Below, piece after piece: positions 1-5,573 of a stretch of 9,183 nucleotides of DNA; the stretch's first letter is position 1, and each line of letters opens with the position of its first letter. A program made the translations under genes and the position numbers. The DNA lies in NCBI GenBank assembly GCA_036272815.1, contig DATAYA010000056.1, forward strand, positions 1 through 9,183. Direction: 5' to 3'. The notes beneath the pieces were generated by a model. It ran no database searches, was not told where the DNA came from, and was given only the letters and a program-made list of their open reading frames with translations. Source of the DNA: DATAYA01 sp036272815 (GTDB lineage Bacteria; Pseudomonadota; Alphaproteobacteria; Acetobacterales; Acetobacteraceae).

Positions 1-21
1 GGTCTCGGGCATCCGACCCGC

Positions 22-861
22 TTAGACGGGGTCTTCCGGCCCTGCAACCGCGGCGATCAGCCGCTGCGCGTCGAGCGGCGCCTCGCGTTTGTCGGTGTTG
101 TCGAAATAGACGAACGCATCCCGCGCCGGAGGGCCGCGCCGCCACGCCGCCACGCGCGCCGCCCAGGCGGCGATCTCGGCGTCGGTGTAGCGGCTCTGAT
201 ACAGCGTCTCGTTGCCGTGCAGCCGGGCATAGGCGAAATCCGCGGTCAGGATATCGAAATGCGGCCAGGCCGGCGCGTCCGACCACACCACCGCAACACC
301 TGCGCGCGCGGCCAGCTCGGTGAATGCCGGCACCGCGAAGCTCGCGTGCCGCACCTCGATCGCGTGGCGCAGCGCGCGCGGCGCATCGGTGCGGGTCCAG
401 GCGCGGCCGGCGAGCCGTTCGTCGTGCCGCGCCGCCATCGCCGCCGCCGCCTCGGTGTCGTGCGGCAGCAGCGCGAGGAAATTCGCGACGTTGTCCGGGT
501 CGAAGCGATGCAGGGCCGGGAACTGCCACAGCAGCGGTCCGAGCTTGGCGCCGAGCCGCAGCACGCCGGAGGCCAGAAAGTTGGCGACCGGCGTCTCGGC
601 CTGCCGCCCGCGCAGGAAATGGGTGATGTAGCGCGGCCCCTTGACGGCAAACAGGAAGTCGTCCGGCGTCTCGTCGTGCCAGTGGGCAAAACTGTCCGGG
701 TGCTGCATGCCGTAGAAGGTGCCGTTTATCTCGATGCTGGTCAGGCGCGCGGCGGCGTGGGCCAGCTCCCGCCGGTGCGCCAGGCCGGGCGGATAGAACG
801 CGCCGCGCCAGGGCGGATAGGTCCACCCTGAGACGCCGATCCGCGCTTGCCCGAGTCGCAT
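22..861 (-). CDS. DUF72 (YecE-like) family protein
   Basis: The 279-residue product matches the DUF72/YecE family, predicted TIM-barrel proteins of unknown biochemical role. Family landmarks seen: an N-terminal IGVSGWTYPPWRG, then SIEINGTFYG, FLFAVKGPRYITH, a GPLLWQFP segment, an IEVRHASF stretch, and the C-terminal signature FVYFDNTDKREAPLDAQRL. The reading frame is open further upstream to 1020, but that extension is low-complexity Arg/Pro/Ser and runs antisense through the selenoprotein gene. I therefore start at the ATG at 861, seven codons before the conserved IGVSGW. No strong Shine-Dalgarno is visible there. The gene is divergent from the selenoprotein gene, with 65 nt between the two starts. 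Length is normal for the family and nothing looks broken. Family assignment is firm; function is unknown. Confidence 0.9.
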   Translation of the reverse strand: MRLGQARIGVSGWTYPPWRGAFYPPGLAHRRELAHAAARLTSIEINGTFYGMQHPDSFAHWHDETPDDFLFAVKGPRYITHFLRGRQAETPVANFLASGVLRLGAKLGPLLWQFPALHRFDPDNVANFLALLPHDTEAAAAMAARHDERLAGRAWTRTDAPRALRHAIEVRHASFAVPAFTELAARAGVAVVWSDAPAWPHFDILTADFAYARLHGNETLYQSRYTDAEIAAWAARVAAWRRGPPARDAFVYFDNTDKREAPLDAQRLIAAVAGPEDPV

Positions 862-916
862 CCGGCGAGCGTTGCCCGGCGGCCGGCGCGCTGGCAAGCT
901 CCGACGGTCAACCGAC

Positions 917-921
917 GGAGG
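917..921 (+). promoter_or_regulatory. Shine-Dalgarno for the selenoprotein gene
   Basis: GGAGG lies 5 nt before the ATG at 927. It is one of the best ribosome binding sites in the window. It supports translation starting upstream of the in-frame TGA at 957 rather than at a later start. Confidence 0.7.
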
Positions 922-926
922 GCAGG

Positions 927-1145
927 ATGCAGGTGGAGATCGAATACTGCGGCATGTGAGGCTATGAGCCGCGCGCCAGGCAGGCGCGGGATCTGATCCT
1001 CGGACACGCACCGGCCGCACAGGTGAGCCTGCGCAAGAGCCGCGGCGGCGTGTTCGAGATCACGGTGGACGGGCGGCTCCGCTTTTCCAAGCGCGAGGTC
1101 GGCCGGTTCCCGAGCAGCGACGAGGTGCTCGCCGCCATCGGCTGA
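927..1145 (+). CDS. SelW-like (Rdx family) selenoprotein, in-frame TGA = Sec
   Basis: Reading the TGA at 957-959 as selenocysteine gives a 72-residue protein that begins MQVEIEYCGMUGYEPRARQA and ends at the TGA at 1143-1145. This is the whole fold of a SelT/SelW/SelH-type (Rdx) protein: a first beta strand, a C-x-x-U motif (Cys8, Sec11) in the thioredoxin-like position, a helix, then the conserved GVFEITVDG (41-49), FSK (53-55) and GRFP (59-62) segments and a short C-terminal helix. Vertebrate SelW has the very similar YCGAUGY at the same place. SelW-family proteins are small, probably cytosolic thiol/selenol oxidoreductases; their exact substrates are uncertain. A GGAGG precedes the ATG and a SECIS-like hairpin follows the TGA. 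Conventional gene calling would stop at codon 11. The first in-frame alternative start after the TGA is a GTG at 1023, which would lose the redox motif. A recent nonsense mutation or sequencing error is the rival explanation, but TGA at exactly the Sec position makes it unlikely. Confidence 0.9.
957..959 (+). other. UGA selenocysteine codon (recoding site)
   Basis: This in-frame TGA is codon 11, at the fourth position of the C-x-x-U motif, where Cys-containing relatives have a Cys codon. The conserved family pattern continues in the same frame on both sides of it. Insertion of Sec would need SelA, SelB, SelD and tRNA-Sec encoded elsewhere in the genome. Confidence 0.87.
969..990 (+). promoter_or_regulatory. 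Candidate bacterial SECIS hairpin
   Basis: Bases 972-977 (CGCGCC) pair perfectly with 983-988 (GGCGCG), leaving a five-base loop AGGCA at 978-982. A further C970-G990 pair lies beyond a G-G mismatch. The loop begins 18 nt after the TGA, and its second base is G. Both agree with the known bacterial SECIS pattern: a stem-loop shortly after UGA with a G in the first two loop positions, recognised by SelB. An alternative register pairs 969-974 with 984-989, with a nine-base loop that starts with G. High local GC means a hairpin by chance is possible, so this supports the Sec call without proving it alone. Confidence 0.6.
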
Positions 1146-1221
1146 TCCCCGTCTGGCATCCGCCCGATCCGGGCCGGAGGCAGCACGGCGCCCGCCGCGT
1201 GCCGGTGGGCCGCAGGATGGC

Positions 1222-1263
1222 AGGGGCCGGTGCCGGGAAACCCGCGCCGGCCCTTTGCTGTTT
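1222..1263 (+). terminator. Strong GC hairpin followed by T-rich bases, possible terminator
   Basis: GGGCCGG at 1224-1230 pairs with CCGGCCC at 1247-1253. The stem continues inward through TGC/GCG and, past one bulged C, GGG/CCC around an AAA loop. It can also extend outward through A1222-T1255 and G1223-T1254. The 3' side runs into TTTGCTGTTT (1254-1263), an imperfect T tract. It lies 78 nt after the selenoprotein stop and 7 nt before the DoxX-like ATG. It could end the selenoprotein transcript or act as a leader structure for the next gene. Confidence 0.4.
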
Positions 1264-1270
1264 GCCCCGC

Positions 1271-1603
1271 ATGACCCGCATCCCCCTGTTTCCGATCCTC
1301 GGCGCCGCCTTCGCCCTCGCCGGCGCCAACAAGCTGCTCGGCATTCGCGGCTATCGGCGGATGTTCCGGCATTGGGGATGGACGCGCTCCGCGATGCGAC
1401 TGGTCGGCGGCGGCGAGATCGCCGGCGGCGTGCTGCTGGTCTCGCCACAGACCCGCGCCCTGGGCGGCATCCTGATCACCACCACCTCCGCCTCGGTGCT
1501 GGCGGCCGAATTGCGCCGGGCCGAGCCGAAGCTCGCTCTGCCGCGGCTGGTGCTGCTCGGCGCCGCACTCGCCGCGATCTGCCCGGCCGCGCGGCGGGCC
1601 TGA
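1271..1603 (+). CDS. DoxX-like small integral membrane protein
   Basis: The 110-residue product is mostly hydrophobic, with about three to four predicted membrane helices: roughly residues 4-18, 43-58, 63-78 and 92-106. The segment LAGANKLLGIRGYRRMF, followed by a GGGEIAGGVLLVSP helix and the ASVLAAELRRAEPKLALPR loop, resembles DoxX-like family proteins. DoxX-type proteins are membrane components of poorly known function; some relatives are tied to redox or thiol stress. I start at the ATG at 1271, directly before the first hydrophobic helix. The frame is also open to ATG 1217 and to the ATG at 1199, but those extensions would run through the hairpin at 1222-1255 and add an Ala/Gly/Pro-rich tail before the first helix. 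No Shine-Dalgarno is obvious at 1271, so the start is uncertain. The gene follows the selenoprotein on the same strand with a 125-nt gap and converges on the DUF4336 gene. Confidence 0.7.
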   Translation: MTRIPLFPILGAAFALAGANKLLGIRGYRRMFRHWGWTRSAMRLVGGGEIAGGVLLVSPQTRALGGILITTTSASVLAAELRRAEPKLALPRLVLLGAALAAICPAARRA

Positions 1604-1636
1604 AACCGCGGACCCGCGCGCCACGGCACCGAACCG

Positions 1637-2374
1637 TCAGCCGACCCAGCGGAAAGCCCGCTCCAGCTCCCGGACGCCGTCAGCCGGATACCATCTTCCG
1701 TGCGCCAGGATGATCCGCTCCGGCCCCCAGCCACGCATCCGGTCAAGCGCCGCGCGCAACGCCGCCCGGTGCCGCCGGAACGACAGACGCATATCGGGGG
1801 GCGCCGTTCCGTGCGGATGCAGCGGCCCGGCGATGCGGAGCAGCAGCCGGAGCCAAGCGCAGGTGACCCGATCCAGCTCGAAGTTCTCGATCAGGTCGGT
1901 CAGGATCAGCGTTCGCGACGCTTTATGGAAGAACACCCTCTCGCTGAACATGCTGCCCGGCACGAGCAGCGACGAAATCTCCGCGTCCCAGGGGAACGGG
2001 CCTGGGCCGCCGAGGTCGATCGCCACGTCCAGATGGCCGCCGCTCCAGGCAGGCTCCGCCGCCACGCCGGCCACGCGCGCGGCGGGCCAGTGGTGGCGCC
2101 ACGCTGCAAGCCATGTGGTGTGCAGCCGGTTCGGAGAGACCAGGAAGCCCACCGGCCCGAGCGCCGCGATCGCCGCCCGCAGCTCGGCGGTCGGCTCGGT
2201 CGGCGAATGGATCCACAGCCGGCCGCCCTTCAGCCGGATGACGGTCATGCGGGTGGTGAAGGGAAGCCGGAGCCCGAAACACCGCATGCGGAGTTCCGCG
2301 CCGTCGACGATCCAGAGATCGTCGGCGACGGGCTTGAGCCGGTCGGTCGGCTCGTAGGGTCGCAGGCAGCCCAT
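1637..2374 (-). CDS. DUF4336 domain-containing protein (metallo-beta-lactamase-like fold)
   Basis: The 245-residue product resembles DUF4336 proteins, which are related to the metallo-beta-lactamase fold. Visible landmarks: LWIVDG (20-25), MTVIRLKGGRLWIHSPTEPT (43-62), the VGFLVSPNRLH stretch (75-85), LILTDLIENFELD (156-168) and IILAHGRWY (221-229). The classical HxHxDH zinc motif is absent; the equivalent place reads SPNRLHTTW. His56, His85, Asp160 and His225 remain as possible metal ligands or relics. The true start is taken as the ATG at 2374, since the open frame further upstream is antisense to the preceding gene and rich in Arg/Ala. A GGGG-type Shine-Dalgarno (GCGGGGGCCG) precedes it. 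It lies 11 nt after the stop of the VOC-GNAT gene, so the two are very likely one operon. The substrate is unknown. Confidence 0.8.
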   Translation of the reverse strand: MGCLRPYEPTDRLKPVADDLWIVDGAELRMRCFGLRLPFTTRMTVIRLKGGRLWIHSPTEPTAELRAAIAALGPVGFLVSPNRLHTTWLAAWRHHWPAARVAGVAAEPAWSGGHLDVAIDLGGPGPFPWDAEISSLLVPGSMFSERVFFHKASRTLILTDLIENFELDRVTCAWLRLLLRIAGPLHPHGTAPPDMRLSFRRHRAALRAALDRMRGWGPERIILAHGRWYPADGVRELERAFRWVG

Positions 2375-2385
2375 CGGCCCCCGCT

Positions 2386-3408
2386 TCAACCGATCCAGTA
2401 GCGCCGGACGGTCACGCCCGGATCGAGCGGATGCGGCGCGCGCTTCTCCAGCACGCCGCCATGCGCCTCGATGATCCGCGCCGAGCCGGCGTTGTCGTCG
2501 GCGCAGGTGAGCAGCAGCCGGCCGATGCCATGCGCGCGCGCGTGCTCGATCGCCAGCGCGCAGGCGCGCATCCCGAAGCCGCGCCGCCGCAGCGAGGGCC
2601 GGATCTCGTAGCCGACATGGCCGCCCCAGGCGAACAGCAGTTCGTTGAGCGCGTAGCGAACCCCGGCGCGCCCGACGAAGGTTCCGCCCGCCACCAGCCA
2701 CAGATGCGCATAGGGCGCGTGCGGCAGCACCCGGCCATCCGGCAGCGTCGTGGTGAGGGTCTGATCATTGAGCTGGGCGAGATGCGCGGGCAGGTCGGCC
2801 GCGATCGCGTCGATGTCGAGGGCCACGGTCCCGGAATCGCGAAATCCCTCGCGCAGGGCTTCGAGGTAGCCGGCGGCATAGGCGGGATCGGGGGCCACGA
2901 GGCGCGCATCCTCGGGGCGGGGTACCGCGGCGCGGGTGCCAAGATCGGTGAACGGCCGCAACAGGTAGCCGTCCGGGTCGGCGAGCACGAATTGCCGGTT
3001 GCCGAGTTCCTCGCCGCCGCGGCGATACCATTTTTCTTCCAGCGCAACGACGATCCGGCACCCGGCTGCAACCGCCCGCGCGTGGACCGCATCCACATCC
3101 ACCACCTCGATCTGGAAATTCACGCCACGCCCGAACGGCCGTTGGAGCGGCGCGGTACGGAACCGCCGCCCCGGTCCAGCCGCCTCCTCCAGCATCAGAT
3201 GGGCGCCGTCGAGATCGAGATAGGCGAACCGCTCCTCCGGCCGGTCGAACAGCACGCGAAAGCCGAGGACGCCGGTGTAGAATCGCAGCGAGGCGGCGAG
3301 GTCGGATACGTCGAGTTCCGGGACTAGAAGGGGGACGGGGGTTGGCGTCAGGCCATCTCTCGGGTTGGTTCGCGTCGGCAAAATCAACCGCCTCCCTCGC
3401 TGGAGCAT
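2386..3408 (-). CDS. VOC (glyoxalase/bleomycin-resistance-like) and GNAT acetyltransferase fusion protein
   Basis: The 340-residue protein joins two domains. Residues about 26-154 are a vicinal-oxygen-chelate domain: VPELDVSDLAASLRFYTGVL, then FAYLDLDGAHLMLEE, VNFQIEVVDVD and FVLADPDGYLLRPF, of the bleomycin-resistance/glyoxalase type. Residues about 167-340 are a GNAT acetyltransferase: GHVGYEIRPSLRRRGFG (263-279) with the acetyl-CoA-binding R-R-x-G-x-G-like loop, then LLLTCADDNAGSARIIEAHG, resembling the predicted acetyltransferases of the YjgM/COG3981 type. The ATG at 3408 has no convincing Shine-Dalgarno. A TTG at 3381 has GGGAGG (complement of 3391-3396) 9 nt upstream and may be the real start, giving 331 residues; the conserved VOC domain begins after both. 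It is the first gene of a likely two-gene operon with the DUF4336 gene. Substrates cannot be read from the sequence; detoxification or modification of a small molecule is a guess. Confidence 0.85.
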   Translation of the reverse strand: MLQRGRRLILPTRTNPRDGLTPTPVPLLVPELDVSDLAASLRFYTGVLGFRVLFDRPEERFAYLDLDGAHLMLEEAAGPGRRFRTAPLQRPFGRGVNFQIEVVDVDAVHARAVAAGCRIVVALEEKWYRRGGEELGNRQFVLADPDGYLLRPFTDLGTRAAVPRPEDARLVAPDPAYAAGYLEALREGFRDSGTVALDIDAIAADLPAHLAQLNDQTLTTTLPDGRVLPHAPYAHLWLVAGGTFVGRAGVRYALNELLFAWGGHVGYEIRPSLRRRGFGMRACALAIEHARAHGIGRLLLTCADDNAGSARIIEAHGGVLEKRAPHPLDPGVTVRRYWIG

Positions 3409-3552
3409 TGGATGCGTCCAGCAGTTACCGCAGGTTTGCCACCGGAAGGAACGATCAGCATGGCCTATCGCTGCGGGCCGCGTTCTTCAGTGTGTTCGGT
3501 TCGGGCTGCCTCACCCGCATCACCGGCACCCTGAAACGCTCAACGCGCCAGT
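3409..3552. other. 144-nt intergenic gap, no gene seen
   Basis: This lies between the end of the MFS gene and the start of the VOC-GNAT gene, both on the minus strand. It is less GC-rich than its neighbours and probably holds the promoter of the VOC-GNAT/DUF4336 pair. I could not find a convincing -35/-10 pair or a terminator hairpin with a T run. Confidence 0.4.
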
Positions 3553-4746
3553 TCACGCCAGCGCCGCCCCGCGCCGCTCCGGGATCAGCGCCCAGAGCGC
3601 CACCATGTCGATCCCGTACAGCACCGCGAGCCCCGCGATCGCCGCCTGAAACCCGTACCGTGCGGCCACCAGCCCGACCGCGACCGGCCCGAACCCGCCC
3701 ACCGCGCGGCCGATGTTGAACAGCACATTCTGCGCCGTCGCCCGCGCCGAGGTCGGATACAGCTCGCTTATCAGCGCGCCATAGCCGCCCAGCATCCCGT
3801 TGACGAAGAACCCCATCACCGCGCCGCCGACGAGCAGCGCCGCGGGGCTGGCGAGCCGGGCGTAGACGACGACCATCACCGCCGCTCCCAGCATCCACGA
3901 CAAGAAAGCCGGCCGCCGCCCGATCCGGTCCGCCACCTGCCCGAAGCAGGCGATCCCGACGGCCATTCCCGCGATCGTCGCCGCCGTCCACACCGCCGAT
4001 TGCGTCAGCCCGTAATGGAACCGCGCCGCCAGATAGTTGGGCAGCCAGATCATCACGCCGTAGTACCCGAAATTCTGCACCGAGCAGAGCACCACCATCG
4101 CGAGGCTCGCCCGCGCCGTCAGCCCGTCCGCGACCAGGGCGCCGAGCGAGAACCCCCGCCCCCGTCGCGCGACCGACAGGCCCGGCTCCGCCACCCTCCG
4201 CCGGATCACGAACGCCGCCAGCGCCGGCAGCACGCCCACCGCGAACATCCCCCGCCAGCCGATCGCCGGCAGCAGCGCCGGCGTGACCAGGGTGGCCGCC
4301 AGCACGCCCGCCTGCCAGCCCAGCCCGACATAGGACGACGCCCGCGCCCGCATCCTGGCCGGCCACGCCTCGGCGACCAGCGCCATGCCGATGCCGAACT
4401 CCCCGCCCAGACCGAGTCCGGCGACCACACGCGCCGCGAGCAGGCTGCGATAGTCCGGAGCCACCGCGCAGAGCCCGGTGAACACTGCGAACAGCGCGAT
4501 GCTCCAGCTCAGCACCCGCACCCGTCCCAGCCGGTCGGCCAGCATCCCGAACCCGATGCCGCCCACCACCGCGCCGAGCAGCGTGCCGGTGACGAGCGAT
4601 GCCGCCTGCGTCGGCGCCAGATCCAGCGAGGCCGCGATCGGCCGCAGCAGGAAGCCGAGAATGAGCAGGTCGAACCCGTCCATCGCATAGCCCACGGCCG
4701 AGCCCAGCAGCGCGCGCCGCGCCTGCGGCGTCACGTCGTCCGCCAT
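3553..4746 (-). CDS. MFS transporter (aromatic acid/sialate-type symporter group)
   Basis: The 397-residue protein has the layout of a 12-helix major facilitator permease, probably in the inner membrane. Helix 1 carries GYAMDGFDLLILGF (19-32), with the two Asp residues typical of the AAHS/SHS group (aromatic acid, sialate and related proton symporters). The MFS signature loop GMLADRLGRVRV (67-78) lies between helices 2 and 3, and its repeat GQVADRIGRRPAF (269-281) between helices 8 and 9. ISELYPTSARATAQN (326-340) is the usual motif after helix 10. Arg106 and the GLGLGGEFG stretch (110-118) in helix 4 also fit the group. The substrate cannot be inferred from the sequence. The start ATG lies inside the 3' end of ruvX (16-nt overlap), so its translation is probably coupled to ruvX. 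Length is slightly short for the family but all landmarks are present. Confidence 0.88.
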   Translation of the reverse strand: MADDVTPQARRALLGSAVGYAMDGFDLLILGFLLRPIAASLDLAPTQAASLVTGTLLGAVVGGIGFGMLADRLGRVRVLSWSIALFAVFTGLCAVAPDYRSLLAARVVAGLGLGGEFGIGMALVAEAWPARMRARASSYVGLGWQAGVLAATLVTPALLPAIGWRGMFAVGVLPALAAFVIRRRVAEPGLSVARRGRGFSLGALVADGLTARASLAMVVLCSVQNFGYYGVMIWLPNYLAARFHYGLTQSAVWTAATIAGMAVGIACFGQVADRIGRRPAFLSWMLGAAVMVVVYARLASPAALLVGGAVMGFFVNGMLGGYGALISELYPTSARATAQNVLFNIGRAVGGFGPVAVGLVAARYGFQAAIAGLAVLYGIDMVALWALIPERRGAALA

Positions 4747-5237
4747 TGATCCGCCTTGCTGGCCCCCTTGCTGGCCCCTTTGCTGGCGTCGAGCGCCGAC
4801 TGCAGCATCCAGGCCGCCGCGAGCTTGTCCACCGCTTCCGCCCGCCGCGCCCGCGACAGGTCGGCCTCCGCGATCATCATCCGCTGCACCGCCGCGGTGG
4901 ACAGCCGCTCGTCCCAGAGTGCGGCCGGAAGCCCGGTCGCCTCCGACAGTGCCTGCGTCCAGTCCCGCGCGCCCTGCGCCGCCGGCCCGATACTGCCGTC
5001 CATCGACAGCGGCAGCCCGACCACCAGCCCGCCCGCGCCCTCCCTCGCCGCGATCGCCGCGATCTTCGCCGCATCCGCCCGCAGCCGCGTCCGCTTCAGG
5101 CTGCCATAGGGTGAGGCGAGAAGCAGAGACACGTCCGACAGCGCGAGCCCGATCGTGCGCGCGCCCGGATCGATGCCGAGCAGCCGCACGCCCCGCGGCA
5201 GCGCGCCGCGCAGTTCCGTCATGTTGAAGAGCGCCAT
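4731..5237 (-). CDS. ruvX: RuvX/YqgF, putative pre-16S rRNA nuclease / Holliday junction resolvase-like
   Basis: The 168-residue protein has the RNase H-like fold of YqgF/RuvX. The three acidic positions expected for the active site are present: Asp23 in LLGIDPGARTIGLALSD, Glu110 in LWDERLSTAAV, and Asp137 in EAVDKLAAAWMLQ. LVVGLPLSMDGS (71-82) is the conserved middle segment. Family members are implicated in processing the 5' end of 16S rRNA, and were earlier named as Holliday junction resolvases. I start at the ATG at 5237; a second ATG at 5222 is a few codons before the conserved core and is also possible. The C-terminal tail (SKGASKGASKADQ) is an unusual short repeat. The gene is divergent from gatC with 48 nt between starts, a common alphaproteobacterial arrangement, and overlaps the MFS start downstream. 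Confidence 0.92.
   Translation of the reverse strand: MALFNMTELRGALPRGVRLLGIDPGARTIGLALSDVSLLLASPYGSLKRTRLRADAAKIAAIAAREGAGGLVVGLPLSMDGSIGPAAQGARDWTQALSEATGLPAALWDERLSTAAVQRMMIAEADLSRARRAEAVDKLAAAWMLQSALDASKGASKGASKADQWRTT
4755..4790 (-). repeat. Three-copy 12-bp tandem repeat in the 3' end of ruvX
   Basis: On the plus strand the units are CTTGCTGGCCCC, CTTGCTGGCCCC and TTTGCTGGCGTC. They encode the repeated A-S-K-G tail of RuvX (residues 151-161). The period is a multiple of three, so copy-number changes would lengthen or shorten the tail without shifting frame. It lies just upstream of the MFS start at 4746. Confidence 0.75.
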
Positions 5238-5285
5238 GCCCGCCGTTATGGTCCCGCCCCTCCGCCGCAACCAGACCGGAAACCA
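5238..5285. promoter_or_regulatory. Divergent ruvX / gatC intergenic region
   Basis: This 48-nt gap separates the two divergent starts and must be close to, or include parts of, both promoters. No clear sigma-70-like boxes or operator palindrome were recognised. The gatC start has only a weak purine stretch (CCGGAAACC) before its ATG. Confidence 0.4.
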
Positions 5286-5573
5286 ATGGCGCTTGATCCC
5301 GCGACGATCCGCCGCATCGCCCGCCTCGCCCGCATCCGCGTGGGCGACGCCGAGGTCGCGCGCCTGCAAGCGGAGCTGAACGGGATCATGGGCTGGATCG
5401 AGCAGCTGAACGAGGTGGACGTCTCGGGCGTCGCGCCGCTCACCGGCGCCGCCCAGATGGCGCTGAAGATGCGCGAGGATGTCGTGACCGAGGGCGGCGA
5501 CCCGGCGCCCATCCTCGCCAATGCGCCGGCCCGCAGCGGCGACTATTTCACCGTCCCGAAAGTCGTCGAATGA
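5286..5573 (+). CDS. gatC: Asp-tRNA(Asn)/Glu-tRNA(Gln) amidotransferase subunit GatC
   Basis: The 95-residue GatC is the small subunit that wraps around and stabilises the GatA-GatB pair in the cytosolic amidotransferase. Family features: the N-terminal helix IRRIARLARIRV, the LQAELNGIMGWIEQLNEVDV helix, the V-A-P-L turn (49-52), the acidic LKMREDVVTEGGD segment, and the C-terminal SGDYFTVPKVVE. Length is normal. The last bases overlap the gatA start as ATGA (5570-5573), the usual sign of coupled translation. Confidence 0.97.
   Translation: MALDPATIRRIARLARIRVGDAEVARLQAELNGIMGWIEQLNEVDVSGVAPLTGAAQMALKMREDVVTEGGDPAPILANAPARSGDYFTVPKVVE

Noticed and set aside
927..959. Reading the TGA at 957 as a true stop (10-codon peptide) or as a pseudogene mutation
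   Set aside because: The Rdx-family pattern continues in frame after it, the TGA is exactly at the Sec position of C-x-x-U, and a SECIS-like hairpin follows. Sequencing error cannot be fully excluded from this window alone.
862..1020. N-terminal extension of the DUF72 gene up to 1020
   Set aside because: The extra 53 residues are Arg/Pro/Ser-rich, unrelated to the family, and run antisense to the selenoprotein gene; the family start fits the ATG at 861.
1143..1200. Possible second Sec codon at the final TGA (1143-1145), with a longer selenoprotein
   Set aside because: The product already has the family length at this stop, and the codons beyond it give no recognisable Rdx sequence.
1604..1636. 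Terminator between the convergent DoxX-like and DUF4336 genes
   Set aside because: Only a short CCGCGG palindrome is present, without a long stem or T run on either strand.
1255..1713. 152-aa plus-strand frame overlapping the DoxX-like gene
   Set aside because: It is Arg/Pro/His-rich with no domain or hydrophobic pattern, and is an out-of-frame shadow of the DoxX-like gene that also runs antisense to the DUF4336 gene.
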